A DNA stretch of 23,508 nt from Clostridiales bacterium (lineage in GTDB: Bacteria; Bacillota; Clostridia; Oscillospirales; Oscillospiraceae), in contig JAJPXR010000131.1 of NCBI GenBank assembly GCA_021205375.1, positions 1 to 23,508 on the forward strand. The letters run 5' to 3'. The number at the start of each line of letters is the position of its first letter. The stretch's first letter is position 1. The position numbers were made by a program, and so were the translations under genes. Shown in pieces: positions 1 to 7,832 of the stretch. The notes beneath the pieces were generated by a model, which worked only from the letters and a program-made list of their open reading frames with translations, made no database searches and was not told the origin of the DNA.

Positions 1-45
1 CGCCGCGCCACCTCCCCTTTCAGGGGAGGCAAGAGGGGTGGTCAG
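1..45 (-). repeat. REP-like palindromic repeat, copy 1
   Basis: Positions 11-29 form a palindrome, CCTCCCCT-TTC-AGGGGAGG. On the minus strand it is preceded by a CCCCTC-rich stretch and followed by GGTGGCGCGG. The copy at 158-176 is its exact reverse complement, with similar flanks. Such GGGGAGG hairpins are common between genes in Oscillospiraceae genomes; that last point is from general knowledge, not shown here. Confidence 0.6.
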
Positions 46-150
46 TTGCGGAATGGCATTTCGTTATAGGTAAAGTGTTCCTATTTGGTGAATTATATTC
101 CCAATTTCTCTTGCTTGAACAAAACACGCTAACTAATTAACAAGCACTAT

Positions 151-204
151 CCCCTCGCCTCCCCTGAAAGGGGAGGGGACCATGCGGAGCATGGTGGAGG
201 GGTT
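151..204 (+). repeat. REP-like palindromic repeat, copy 2 (double hairpin)
   Basis: The hairpin CCTCCCCT-GAA-AGGGGAGG (158-176) is followed directly by a second one, ACCATGC-GGA-GCATGGT (179-195), then GGAGGGG and T's. It faces copy 1 as an inverted pair, with an AT-rich spacer (about 46-150) between them. It lies just past the end of the minus-strand operon whose last stop is at 257, so it may also act as a transcription terminator or mRNA end. The only reading frames across it are low-complexity shadows. Confidence 0.6.
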
Positions 205-256
205 TTCCCCGGCTGGAATGATTGATAAAGCTGATTTCAAAGGGACAACAAGAAAC

Positions 257-1525
257 TTATTCCTCCGCTTTCAGCAATTCTTCCGCCGCCAGCATGATGC
301 CGGTCTTGCCGGAGGGGTAGGTCAGCCCTCCTTGCAGGTAGACCGTGTAGGGCGGACGCATGGGCGCGTCGGCGGAAAGCTCGATGGACGCCCCCTGGAT
401 GAACGCTCCCGCCGCCATGATGACCGGGCAGTCGTAGCCGGGCATATCCCAGGGGATGGGGGTCACGAAGCTGTCCACCGGGGAGCCGGACTGGATGCCA
501 CGGCAGAACCGCTCCACCGCCTCCGGCGTGTGCAGCGACACCATTTGAATGATGTCGTGGCGGACCTGCTGGGAGGTGGGTTCCGTGTCGTAGCCCATCA
601 GCTCCATCATCCTGGCCCCAAAGACGGCGGTTTTCACCGCCTGAGCCACGGTGTGGGGGGCCAGGAATAGTCCCTGATACAGGGCGCGGTTGTTGCCCAG
701 GGTGCTGCCGCACTCCCGGCCTATGCCGGGGACGGTCAGCCGCATGGCCGCCGCCTCCACCAGGTCGTGCCGCCCGGCGATGTAGCCGCCGGTGGGGGCC
801 AAACCGCCGCCGGGGTTCTTGATGAGGCTGCCCACGATGAGGTCCGCCCCTACCTGGCTGGGTTCGATGGTCTCCACGAACTCACCGTAGCAGTTGTCCA
901 CGATGACGGCGGCGTCCGGGTTGTTCTCTTTCACAATGGAAATCAACTCGCCGATTTCTGCCACAGACAGGGTGGCGCGGGTGGAGTAGCCCTTGCTGCG
1001 CTGAATGAGCACCGCCTTGACCCCTGGCTCCCGGACCGCCTGGGCCAGACCCTCCCGGTCCGGCTGGTCATCGGGGGTGATATCCACCTGACGGTAGCCG
1101 ATGCCATAGCTTTTCAGGCTGCCCGGTTCCTCGCCGGTGACGCCGATGACCCCCAAAAGGGTGTCGTAGGGCGCGCCCACCGCGCTGACCAGCGTCTCTC
1201 CGGGCTTCAGTGCCCCATAGATGGCGGAGGCGATGGCGTGGGTGCCGTTGACGAACTGGATGCGCACCAGCGCGTCCTCGGTGCCGAAGATGTCCGCGTA
1301 AATTTTATCCAGCTCGTCCCGGCCCTGGTCGTCGTAGCCGTAGCCGGTGGTGCCGGCGAAGTAGCTCTCGGCCACCCGGTGGGTCTGGAACGCGGAGAGC
1401 ACCTTTTGGGTGTTGTACTCCGCGATTTCGTCAATGCGCGCAAACTGGGCGCTGATGTCCTGCTGGGCTTGCCGGGCCAGGTCGCGCACCCGGTCCGAAA
1501 TGCCCAGTGGGTTTTCGTTGTTCAT
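257..1525 (-). CDS. Methionine gamma-lyase family / YnbB-like PLP-dependent protein
   Basis: This 422-residue protein matches the fold-type I PLP enzyme family called methionine gamma-lyase family or aluminium resistance protein (PF06838, YnbB). Visible landmarks are FVNGTHAI at about 91-98, the PLP-ring aspartate in VIVDNCYGE (D210) and the likely Schiff-base lysine in GSLIKNPGGG (K236). A glycine-rich end, GGLTYPSGKTG, follows at the C-terminus. The length is normal for the family. It is the last gene of the murD-M42 operon and starts 3 bases after the preceding stop, so it is co-transcribed. The reaction is not firmly established for the family; lyase chemistry on a sulfur amino acid or cystathionine is the usual guess. 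The family assignment is secure, the substrate is not. Confidence 0.9.
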   Translation of the reverse strand: MNNENPLGISDRVRDLARQAQQDISAQFARIDEIAEYNTQKVLSAFQTHRVAESYFAGTTGYGYDDQGRDELDKIYADIFGTEDALVRIQFVNGTHAIASAIYGALKPGETLVSAVGAPYDTLLGVIGVTGEEPGSLKSYGIGYRQVDITPDDQPDREGLAQAVREPGVKAVLIQRSKGYSTRATLSVAEIGELISIVKENNPDAAVIVDNCYGEFVETIEPSQVGADLIVGSLIKNPGGGLAPTGGYIAGRHDLVEAAAMRLTVPGIGRECGSTLGNNRALYQGLFLAPHTVAQAVKTAVFGARMMELMGYDTEPTSQQVRHDIIQMVSLHTPEAVERFCRGIQSGSPVDSFVTPIPWDMPGYDCPVIMAAGAFIQGASIELSADAPMRPPYTVYLQGGLTYPSGKTGIMLAAEELLKAEE

Positions 1526-1528
1526 GGT

Positions 1529-2521
1529 TTACAGCTCACTTTCACAAAAAGCAGTAATCAAATCTACGCAGGAGGAAAAATCGTCCAAATCCATCAGTTC
1601 CGTGGGGGCGTGGGTGTAGCGGCAGGGGATAGATACCCCGCCTGTTTTCACTCCAGTGCGGCTGCGGCTGATGGGGCCGCCGTCAGTGCCGCCGCAGGTC
1701 AGCACGTCCCGCTGGGCGGGGATGTTCTTTTCTTCGGCCAAATGGCACAGCCGCTCCACCACCTCCGGGTGGCAGATGACGCTGTGGTCCATCACCTTGA
1801 CCGCCGCGCCCTTGCCCAGGGCGGTAGTGCCCTCGTGGAGCGCGCCGGGGATGTCGTCGGGACAAGTCACGTCCACCACGATGGCATAGTCGGGCCGGAC
1901 AGCGAACCCGGCAGGCCCCGCGCCCCGGGTGCCCACCTCCTCCTGGGTGGTGAAGGCAAAGTACAGGTCGTTTTTCCGCTCGCCCAGAGCGCGGAGGACG
2001 GCCAGCAGCGCGCCGCACCCCGCCCGGTCGTCCAGGTAGGGGGAGACGACGCGGTTCCCCGCCTGGAAGAAGGGCGCGTCGTAGGCGGCGGTATCCCCCG
2101 GAGCTGCCAGGTTTTCCGCCTCGGCCTTGTCCTTCGCGCCGATGTCCAAAAACAGGTCGGCGCATTTCAGCTCCTTGCCCAGCTTGTTGTCGTCGCAGGA
2201 AATCAGTCCCCGGAGGCCGTTTTTAAAGCGAACGGGCGTTTGCAGCAGCGTGGCCGGGTCCAGCCCGCCAACGGGCGCAAAGCGCAGCACGCCTTCCTTC
2301 TCATAGTGGGTCACCATGACCCCCACGCTGTCCATGTGGGCGGCCAGCAGCACCTTCGGCCCCGACCCTGCCCGGTGGACCAGCAGGTTGCCCATGGGGT
2401 CAACGGTGATGTCGTCGGCGTATGGCTCCGCATCCCGGCGGATGAGGTCTCGAATCTCCCCTTCGTCCCCGGAGACGCCAAAGGCGTGGGTCAGTCGCTC
2501 CAGTAGGTTCAAATCTGTCAT
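1529..2521 (-). CDS. M42 family metallo-aminopeptidase (paralogue 3, active-site complete)
   Basis: This 330-residue protein is an M42 glutamyl/leucyl aminopeptidase (FrvX/YsdC/TET type), cytosolic enzymes that form large hollow dodecamers and trim peptides from the N-terminus. All expected dinuclear metal-site residues are present: H62 (AAHMDSVG), D164-D165 (YLDDRAG), the catalytic/ligand pair E194-E195 (TQEEVGTRG), D217 (VVDVT) and H304 (RYTHAPTE). The start codon overlaps the stop of the upstream paralogue by 4 bases (ATGA), a sign of translational coupling. It is one of three consecutive M42 genes. No signal peptide is visible. The peptide specificity cannot be read from the sequence. Confidence 0.93.
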   Translation of the reverse strand: MTDLNLLERLTHAFGVSGDEGEIRDLIRRDAEPYADDITVDPMGNLLVHRAGSGPKVLLAAHMDSVGVMVTHYEKEGVLRFAPVGGLDPATLLQTPVRFKNGLRGLISCDDNKLGKELKCADLFLDIGAKDKAEAENLAAPGDTAAYDAPFFQAGNRVVSPYLDDRAGCGALLAVLRALGERKNDLYFAFTTQEEVGTRGAGPAGFAVRPDYAIVVDVTCPDDIPGALHEGTTALGKGAAVKVMDHSVICHPEVVERLCHLAEEKNIPAQRDVLTCGGTDGGPISRSRTGVKTGGVSIPCRYTHAPTELMDLDDFSSCVDLITAFCESEL

Positions 2522-3549
2522 TGCTCTTCCTCCTCCAGTGACTTTAAAAAGGCGCGGGTCAGCCGCAGCATCCCCTCCGCGTCATCCAGGCTGGCGACCT
2601 CAGTGGGGCAGTGGAGATATCGCACCGGCAGGGCCAGTCCCGCCACCTGCGCACCGCACCGACTGCGTTGGTAGCTTCTGGTGTCCGATTGGCCAGAATC
2701 CGCCGCTTTCATCTGCCAGGGGATGTTTTCACGCTCGGCCAGTCCCCGCAGCCGGAGGAACAGCGCCCGGTCGTAAATCGTAAATCGGTCCGACACCGGC
2801 AGCGCCACGCCGCCGCCGGGGGTAACGCCCACCTTGTCCCCGGTTCGCTCCGGGCCGTCCTCAGAAGCCACACCGTCCAGACAGAGGACGATGTCCGGCT
2901 TCTCCGCGAAGGCCGCGCCAAAGGCCCCCCGCGTCCCCACCAGCTCCTGGGCGGCAAAGACGAAGGTGCAGTCTATCGGCAGCTCCTCCTGGAGCAGTTT
3001 CAGCAGCACGGCGCAGGGGATTTTACTGTCAAGTGCTTTTGCTTTACATATATTTCTTGTTCCAAAGGAGGCAAACTCCGAGGCGAAAACACCCACGTCT
3101 CCCAATGAGAGCTGCTTTTTTGCCGCGTCCTTGTCCTTCGCACCGATGTCGATATAGAGTTCTTTCAGCTTTGGAAGGTTGTTTCGTTCCGATTTAGTGG
3201 TCAAATGGATGGGTTTCATGCCGATCACGCCGGGGATACAGTTTTCGCCCAGGTAGACCCGCTTACCGATGAGCGTCCGGCGGTCCACTGGCCCCACGGT
3301 CTGGAATCGCAGGCAACCGTCATCTGTAAAGCCAGATACCATTACACCTGTTTCGTCCATGTATGCGTCCAGCAGCACCCGCTTTTCGGTGGATTTGCGT
3401 CCGTGTTTAAACACAATTAAATTGCCCAGGTTATCCACTCGCAGGCTGTCCGCATAAGGTTCCGCCTGGGTTTGGATAAGCGCACGCACCTCGTCCTCCC
3501 GGCTGGACACACCGGAGCAGGCGCACAGCGCCTTTATCAGTCTCTGCAT
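2518..3549 (-). CDS. M42 family peptidase homologue with degraded metal site (paralogue 2, probable pseudoenzyme)
   Basis: This 343-residue protein aligns with M42 peptidases along its full length, but key residues differ. The first metal histidine is tyrosine (Y63 in DAYMDETG; codon TAC, one base from CAC). The DDR motif is D174-S-K. The Glu-Glu pair is E202-L203 (QELVGTRG), so the catalytic-base position remains but the metal ligand is gone. D225 and H313 (RYLHCPTE) are kept. The frame is intact with normal length, so this is not simple decay. It sits between two intact paralogues, overlapping the upstream gene by 13 bases and the downstream one by 4. M42 enzymes are multimeric, so a regulatory or scaffold role in a mixed complex is a reasonable guess; altered chemistry is another. 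Confidence 0.88.
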   Translation of the reverse strand: MQRLIKALCACSGVSSREDEVRALIQTQAEPYADSLRVDNLGNLIVFKHGRKSTEKRVLLDAYMDETGVMVSGFTDDGCLRFQTVGPVDRRTLIGKRVYLGENCIPGVIGMKPIHLTTKSERNNLPKLKELYIDIGAKDKDAAKKQLSLGDVGVFASEFASFGTRNICKAKALDSKIPCAVLLKLLQEELPIDCTFVFAAQELVGTRGAFGAAFAEKPDIVLCLDGVASEDGPERTGDKVGVTPGGGVALPVSDRFTIYDRALFLRLRGLAERENIPWQMKAADSGQSDTRSYQRSRCGAQVAGLALPVRYLHCPTEVASLDDAEGMLRLTRAFLKSLEEEEQ

Positions 3550-4565
3550 GACAGCGCCTCCTCACCGATGCGCTCCACGAACGCCGCCAACAGCCGGGCG
3601 CACTGTTCCACGTCTCCCAGGTCGATGACCTCCAGCGGGGTATGCATATACCGCAGGGGGAGGCTGAGGATAGCGGTGGGGATGCCCTCCCGCAGGATTT
3701 GGATGTCCCAGCCGTTGGTGCCGGTGGAACCGGCCATGACCTCCACGGAATAGGGAATCTTCTCCGCCTCCGCCTTTGCTTTCATCCGCCGGAACATCCA
3801 CTGAGCGATGTTCGGCCCCACGCCGATGACCGGGCCGCTCCCCAGCGGAAAACAGTCGTCTCCGGAACAGTCGGCGCTGCTGCCAAAGGTCACGTCTACC
3901 GCCACGGCGTAGTCCGGCGCGACGCCGTAGGTGGCAGTAATCGCACCCCGGCTGTCTACCTCTTCGCCCACGGAGCCGAGAACGTACACATCCACGTCCA
4001 GCTCCCGCTCCCGCAGCAGCTCCAGCGTCCGCAGCAGCAGGTAGAAGCAGGAGCGGTCGTCCAGAGATTTTCCGGCCACGCGGGTTTCACCCATATGGAA
4101 AGTGGCTTCCCGATAGACTACCGGCGTTCCCACCGGGACGCGGGCCTGAGCCTCCTGCTGGGTCAATCCCACGTCGATGCGCAAATCGGACATAGCCGCC
4201 GCCCTGTCACCGTCCTCCGGCAGCGCCCCGGCGACGATGCCGGTCAGGGGCGGCGCGGTCAGCACCGTGACTTCCCGGTTCGGCAAAATCCTGGGGTCGA
4301 TACCCCCAAGGGTGGAAAAGCGCAGATACCCCCGGTCGTGCCCGGTGACGATCAGCCCCACCTCGTCCAGATGAGCGTCCAGGAGAATTTTCTTCGCCCC
4401 GGCTTTGCCGCAGCGCTTCACGCCCAGCACGCTGCCCATGGTGTCTGTCCAGACTTCATCCGCCAGCGGACGAAGCAGCTCTGCGGCGGTCTTTACCGCC
4501 GCCCCCTCGAACCCGGTGGGGCCGGGGGACTGGGTCAACTGAACAAGTTGTTCAAATGCGGTCAA
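3537..4565 (-). CDS. M42 family metallo-aminopeptidase (paralogue 1, active-site complete)
   Basis: This 342-residue M42 aminopeptidase follows murD by 12 bases. The metal and catalytic residues are all present: H65 (DAHLDEVG), D169-D170 (SLDDRS), E201-E202 (SVGEEVDSRG), D224 (AVDVTF) and H308 (RYMHTP). The start appears to be TTG at 4563-4565, with AGGAGGG about 6 bases upstream; no better in-frame ATG is available before the sequence enters murD. It overlaps the next paralogue by 13 bases. It should act in the cytosol on short peptides. It differs clearly from the two downstream copies, so the triplication is old rather than recent. Confidence 0.92.
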   Translation of the reverse strand: MTAFEQLVQLTQSPGPTGFEGAAVKTAAELLRPLADEVWTDTMGSVLGVKRCGKAGAKKILLDAHLDEVGLIVTGHDRGYLRFSTLGGIDPRILPNREVTVLTAPPLTGIVAGALPEDGDRAAAMSDLRIDVGLTQQEAQARVPVGTPVVYREATFHMGETRVAGKSLDDRSCFYLLLRTLELLRERELDVDVYVLGSVGEEVDSRGAITATYGVAPDYAVAVDVTFGSSADCSGDDCFPLGSGPVIGVGPNIAQWMFRRMKAKAEAEKIPYSVEVMAGSTGTNGWDIQILREGIPTAILSLPLRYMHTPLEVIDLGDVEQCARLLAAFVERIGEEALSCRD

Positions 4566-4577
4566 AGAAGTCCCTCC

Positions 4578-5963
4578 TCACAGCTCATTCACCAACTGCT
4601 TAAACACGTTGCCCCGCACCATAAAGTTCTTGAACTGGTCAAAAGAGGCGCTGGCCGGGGACAAAATCACGATGTCACCCGGTTGGGCCAGCTCTGCCGC
4701 CTTTTGAACAGCAGCGGCCAGACTGTCTGTCTCACAGATGGGCAACTGTTCCGGGTCGTAGCCGGGGGCGTTCTCCGCAGCGGCGCGGATTTTCCTGGCG
4801 GTGGCGCCGGTGAGAACCATCTGCTTGACATGGGCCACCAGGTCAGGGCCGAGCACGTCGTAAGGGATGTGCTTGTCGTAGCCTCCGGCAATCAAAATCA
4901 CCTTCTGGTGGAAGGAGCGCAGCCCGGCGATGGTGCGGCTGGGGCTGGAGGCGATGGAGTCGTTGTAATACTTCACCCCGTTGCGCACCCGCACCAGCTC
5001 AATGCGGTGCTCCACTCCGCCGAAGCTGGCGGCGAACCGGCGGAACACCTCGTCCTCTACTAGGCCGTCCAGCGCGGCCACAGCCGCCATGTAGTTCTCC
5101 ACGTTGTGGACGCCGGGGATGAGGATGTCTTTCACGGGAAGCACCTGCCGGGTCTCCCCCGCCTTTTTGACGCAAATCACGCCGTCCTCCAGCACCACAC
5201 CCTTGTCCAAAGGGTTTTGCCGGGAAAACAGCGTCACCTGGCCGGGGGCCTCGGCTGTAAAGCCGTTGGTGATGGCGTTGTCCCGGTTCAGCACCACCTT
5301 TTGGTCAGCGGTCTGGTAGCGGAAGATGTTTTTCTTGGCCGACACATACTCCTCCATGCCCTTGTGGATGTCCAGGTGGTTGGGGGCCAGGTTGGTGACC
5401 ACGGCGATGTCCGGACTGGCGTCCATGGTCAGCAGTTGGAAGGAGGACAGCTCCAGCACGGCGATGTCCTCCGGCTGCATCTGTTCCGTGTCCGGCAGCA
5501 GCGGGCGGCCGATGTTGCCCCCCAGGTGGACGGTGTATCCCGCCGCCTCCAGCACCTTGGCAATGATGGTGGTGGTGGTGGTTTTGCCGTCGGAGCCGGT
5601 GACGGCGATCTTCTTGCAGGGACAGACGTGGAAAAACACCTCCATCTCAGAGGTGATCAGACTGCCGCGGGCTTTCGCCGCTTCAAAGGCGGGGATGTCT
5701 GGGCGGATACCGGGGGACCGAAAGATGATGTCCTGGTCCAGCCCGTCCAGATAGTCCGGCCCCAGCTTCAGCGTCGCACCCATGGCCTCCAATTCGTCCA
5801 GCAGGGCGTCGTTGCCAAATTGCTCTCTCGTGGCCTTGTCGCAGGCGGTCACCGCAATGCCCCGGCGCAGCAGCAGCTTGAGCCAGGGGGTGTTGCTGAC
5901 GCCGATGCCGATGATGGCGACGGTTTTATTCTGTAAGGAAGTCAGATACTCCGCAAAGGTCAT
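4578..5963 (-). CDS. murD: UDP-N-acetylmuramoylalanine--D-glutamate ligase
   Basis: MurD adds D-glutamate to UDP-MurNAc-L-Ala with ATP, an essential cytosolic step in peptidoglycan precursor synthesis. With the chosen start the protein has 461 residues, typical of the family. Features are an N-terminal Rossmann-like segment (AIIGIGVSN), the Mur ligase ATP loop VTGSDGKTTTT at about 122-132, the central EHRIE...YNDS(I)ASSP region, and a C-terminal SPASASFDQF...RG motif. The open frame runs up to 6032, but 5963 is preferred: GGGAGGA lies 8 bases upstream, and the promoter's -35 box covers 6027-6032, so a start there would precede transcription. It is the first gene of the five-gene minus-strand operon. 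Finding murD outside a dcw cluster and leading a peptidase operon is unusual. Confidence 0.95.
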   Translation of the reverse strand: MTFAEYLTSLQNKTVAIIGIGVSNTPWLKLLLRRGIAVTACDKATREQFGNDALLDELEAMGATLKLGPDYLDGLDQDIIFRSPGIRPDIPAFEAAKARGSLITSEMEVFFHVCPCKKIAVTGSDGKTTTTTIIAKVLEAAGYTVHLGGNIGRPLLPDTEQMQPEDIAVLELSSFQLLTMDASPDIAVVTNLAPNHLDIHKGMEEYVSAKKNIFRYQTADQKVVLNRDNAITNGFTAEAPGQVTLFSRQNPLDKGVVLEDGVICVKKAGETRQVLPVKDILIPGVHNVENYMAAVAALDGLVEDEVFRRFAASFGGVEHRIELVRVRNGVKYYNDSIASSPSRTIAGLRSFHQKVILIAGGYDKHIPYDVLGPDLVAHVKQMVLTGATARKIRAAAENAPGYDPEQLPICETDSLAAAVQKAAELAQPGDIVILSPASASFDQFKNFMVRGNVFKQLVNEL

Positions 5964-6003
5964 TTCAATTTCCTCCCAAAAAAGTGGTAAACATAGCAGA
6001 AAT

Positions 6004-6032
6004 AGTATAGCCGATTCCAAACGGAATTGCAA
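6004..6032 (-). promoter_or_regulatory. Promoter of the murD-M42 operon
   Basis: On the minus strand there is TTGCAA (6027-6032), 17 bases, then TATACT (6004-6009). The expected start of transcription is near 5997, about 34 bases before the murD start codon at 5963. The good -10 and exact spacing support it, and it argues against the longer murD reading frame. Confidence 0.7.
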
Positions 6033-6089
6033 CGAGGAATTGACATTTGCCCGAAAAACTGCAACAATAGGGATATGCCAAACTCGCGC

Positions 6090-6118
6090 TTGACAGGCAG
6101 GGCTTGGTGTGTTAGCGT
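6090..6118 (+). promoter_or_regulatory. Possible promoter for the DUF951-hisC pair
   Basis: TTGACA at 6090-6095 is a perfect -35 box. At 17 bases the -10 would be TAGCGT (6113-6118), which keeps only the first TA and the last T. Another TTGACA at 6040-6045 has AACAAT 17 bases downstream (6063-6068). Either could drive the gene at 6149; the sequence does not decide between them. Confidence 0.4.
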
Positions 6119-6148
6119 ATTAGCGAGCTAAAGTGAAGGAGTATTTTT

Positions 6149-6349
6149 ATGGATATCCATGTCAACGATGTACTGCTGATGAAAAAACCGCACCCCTGCG
6201 GCAGCCGGGAGTGGCTGGTGCTGCGCATCGGCATGGACTTCCGTCTGCGCTGCCAGGGCTGTGGCCGGGAGATGATGATCCCCCGCAGCAAGGCGGAAAA
6301 AAGTGTGAAAAAGATCCTGCCCGCCGATCAGTCGGCGGAAAAACCGTGA
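6149..6349 (+). CDS. DUF951 domain-containing protein
   Basis: This 66-residue protein is a clear DUF951 member. It shows the family pattern of an N-terminal MKKPHPCGS, then LRIGMDFRLRCQGCGREMMIPRSKAEKSVKKI. Cysteines in PCGS and CQGCG may form a small zinc site (C22, C40 and C43 approximately). GAAGGAG stands 7 bases before the ATG. The family is widespread in Firmicutes and often next to parB, ychF or other housekeeping genes; its function is unknown. The basic C-terminus would suit nucleic-acid binding, but that is only a guess. It ends 28 bases before the aminotransferase gene and is probably co-transcribed with it. Confidence 0.92.
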   Translation: MDIHVNDVLLMKKPHPCGSREWLVLRIGMDFRLRCQGCGREMMIPRSKAEKSVKKILPADQSAEKP

Positions 6350-6377
6350 AAATCCGTGAGAGAGAGGCAAAAATCCT

Positions 6378-7436
6378 ATGAAAGAGTTTTGGAGCAGCCG
6401 TATCCGGAATCTGGTCCCCTACACCCCGGGGGAGCAGCCCAAAGATCGGAAGTTTATCAAGCTGAACACCAACGAAAACCCCTATCCCCCCTCCCCCAGG
6501 GCGCTGGAGGCCATTCGGGACAACACCAACGAGAGCCTGCGGCTCTACTCCGACCCGGAGGGGACCGCCCTGCGCGCTGCGCTGGCGGAGGTCTATGGCC
6601 TGAAGGAGAGCCAGGTCTTTGTGGGCAACGGCTCCGATGAGGTGCTGGCCTTCGCGTTCCAGGCGTTTTTCGGCGTGGGCGACACCGTCGCCTTCCCGGA
6701 CATCACCTATAGCTTTTACCCGGTCTACGCGGAGATGTTCGGCATCAACTGCAAGATCGTCCCCTTGAACGACGACTTCACCATGCCGGTGGAGGGACTC
6801 ATCGGCGGCAACAACGGCGTGGTCATCACCAACCCAAACGCCCCCACAGGTATCGAGCTGCCCCAAGAGCAGCTCCGCCGGGTTCTGGAAGGCAACCCGG
6901 ACGTGGTGGTCATCGTGGATGAAGCCTATGTGGATTTCGGCGGTACCTCTGCCCTGCCGCTGCTGGAGGAGTACCCCAACCTGCTGGTGGTGCAGACCAT
7001 GTCCAAGTCCCGCTCCCTGGCGGGTCTGCGGGTAGGCTTCGCCTTTGGCAGCGAGAACCTGATTCAGGCGGTCAACTGTGTGAAGAACTCCATCAACTCC
7101 TACACCCTGGACCGGCTGGCCATCGCGGGCGGCACGGCGGCGGTGCAGGACCGGGCCTGGTTCCAGGAAAGCTGTGCGAAGGTGGCCGCCACGCGGGAGG
7201 TCACAGTGCGCAGACTGCAAGCGATGGGCTTCACCGTCCTCCCCAGCAAGGCCAATTTCATCTTCATCAGCCACGAAAAAGTCCCCGCACGGACCCTCTT
7301 CGCCCGGCTGCGGCAGGAGGGCATTCTGGTGCGCTACTTCGACAAGCCCCGCATCGACAACTTCCTCCGGGTGACCATCGGCACCGACGCCGATATGGAC
7401 ACCTTCTGCACTATTGTGGAAACTCTGATTCAATAA
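6378..7436 (+). CDS. hisC: Histidinol-phosphate aminotransferase (class I/II PLP aminotransferase)
   Basis: HisC exchanges the amino group between histidinol phosphate and glutamate in histidine synthesis; close relatives also use aromatic amino acids. The 352-residue protein is of typical length. It shows LNTNENPYPPSP (29-40), GNGSDE (83-88), the PLP contacts N153 (TNPNAPTG), D181 and Y184 (VDEAYVDF), the Schiff-base lysine K210 in TMSKSRSLAGLRVG, and a late arginine in FLRVTIG that should bind the substrate carboxylate. No other histidine gene is nearby, so it may be a HisC paralogue with another role or part of a scattered pathway. The ribosome site is weak (GAGAGAGG about 10 bases upstream), which fits coupling to the DUF951 gene. 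Confidence 0.9.
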   Translation: MKEFWSSRIRNLVPYTPGEQPKDRKFIKLNTNENPYPPSPRALEAIRDNTNESLRLYSDPEGTALRAALAEVYGLKESQVFVGNGSDEVLAFAFQAFFGVGDTVAFPDITYSFYPVYAEMFGINCKIVPLNDDFTMPVEGLIGGNNGVVITNPNAPTGIELPQEQLRRVLEGNPDVVVIVDEAYVDFGGTSALPLLEEYPNLLVVQTMSKSRSLAGLRVGFAFGSENLIQAVNCVKNSINSYTLDRLAIAGGTAAVQDRAWFQESCAKVAATREVTVRRLQAMGFTVLPSKANFIFISHEKVPARTLFARLRQEGILVRYFDKPRIDNFLRVTIGTDADMDTFCTIVETLIQ

Positions 7437-7580
7437 CTCCCGGCGTCTGGACGGCTTATTTTGTGCAACTCTTCGTTACAAAATCTTGAAATCCACAAAG
7501 GATTACCCTCAAATGGTACGCCCGCGCCTACGGCGCTCCTGGTCCTGCGATTTTACGCCTCGATTTGCGCAAATTGGGTA

Positions 7581-7615
7581 CCCAACCAAAGCCCAGCGAA
7601 GCGGGTTTGGTTGGG
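7581..7615 (+). repeat. Perfect 10-base inverted repeat
   Basis: CCCAACCAAA at 7581-7590 is matched by TTTGGTTGGG at 7606-7615 around a 15-base centre. There is no T-run after it on either strand, so it is not an obvious terminator. Confidence 0.6.
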
Positions 7616-7823
7616 AGAGGCGCCGCAGCCGGAGTGAGCGACCTTTCACGCTCTGCGTGGAAGGGAACGATACGGAGCTTGCGGCGACGACGCCCAGCCA
7701 TCCAGGGCCATTTAATCAGAGCTTCCTGATGGAAAAGCTGGTTCGGTGAGGGTACGCCAATCGGCAGGAAACGCAAAAAGTCTCCGCGGCGCAAAAATTT
7801 TGGTGGGCTTTTCCCCGATTGTA

Positions 7824-7832
7824 TGGTATACT
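7824..7832 (+). promoter_or_regulatory. Extended -10 promoter for the lipoprotein gene
   Basis: TGG followed by TATACT (7827-7832) is an extended -10 element. No good -35 lies 17 bases upstream, which is usual for such promoters. Transcription would begin near 7839, with AAAGGAGG at 7854-7861 in the leader. Confidence 0.55.

Noticed and set aside
1..204. A CRISPR array
   Set aside because: There are only two inverted palindromes, with no regular direct repeats or spacers and no cas genes in the window.
767..2506. A 579-codon plus-strand frame opposite the ynbB and M42 genes
   Set aside because: It is an antisense shadow of GC-rich coding sequence. The minus-strand proteins have conserved motifs and clean overlaps, while this frame has only low-complexity Gly/Val/His-rich sequence and no domain.
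3642..5063. A 473-codon plus-strand frame opposite M42 paralogue 1 and murD
   Set aside because: It is another antisense shadow, with no motifs, and it crosses two real gene ends.
5964..6032. A 23-residue N-terminal extension of MurD
   Set aside because: The ORF start at 6032 coincides with the -35 box, and a good ribosome site precedes 5963 instead.
6162..7433. A 423-codon minus-strand frame opposite hisC
   Set aside because: HisC motifs on the plus strand are unambiguous; the opposite frame is rich in His, Gly and Val, as antisense frames in high-GC DNA are.
7486..7749. An 87-codon frame in the hisC-lipoprotein gap
   Set aside because: It is an Arg/Ser-rich translation of hairpin DNA, without a ribosome site or similarity to any family I know.
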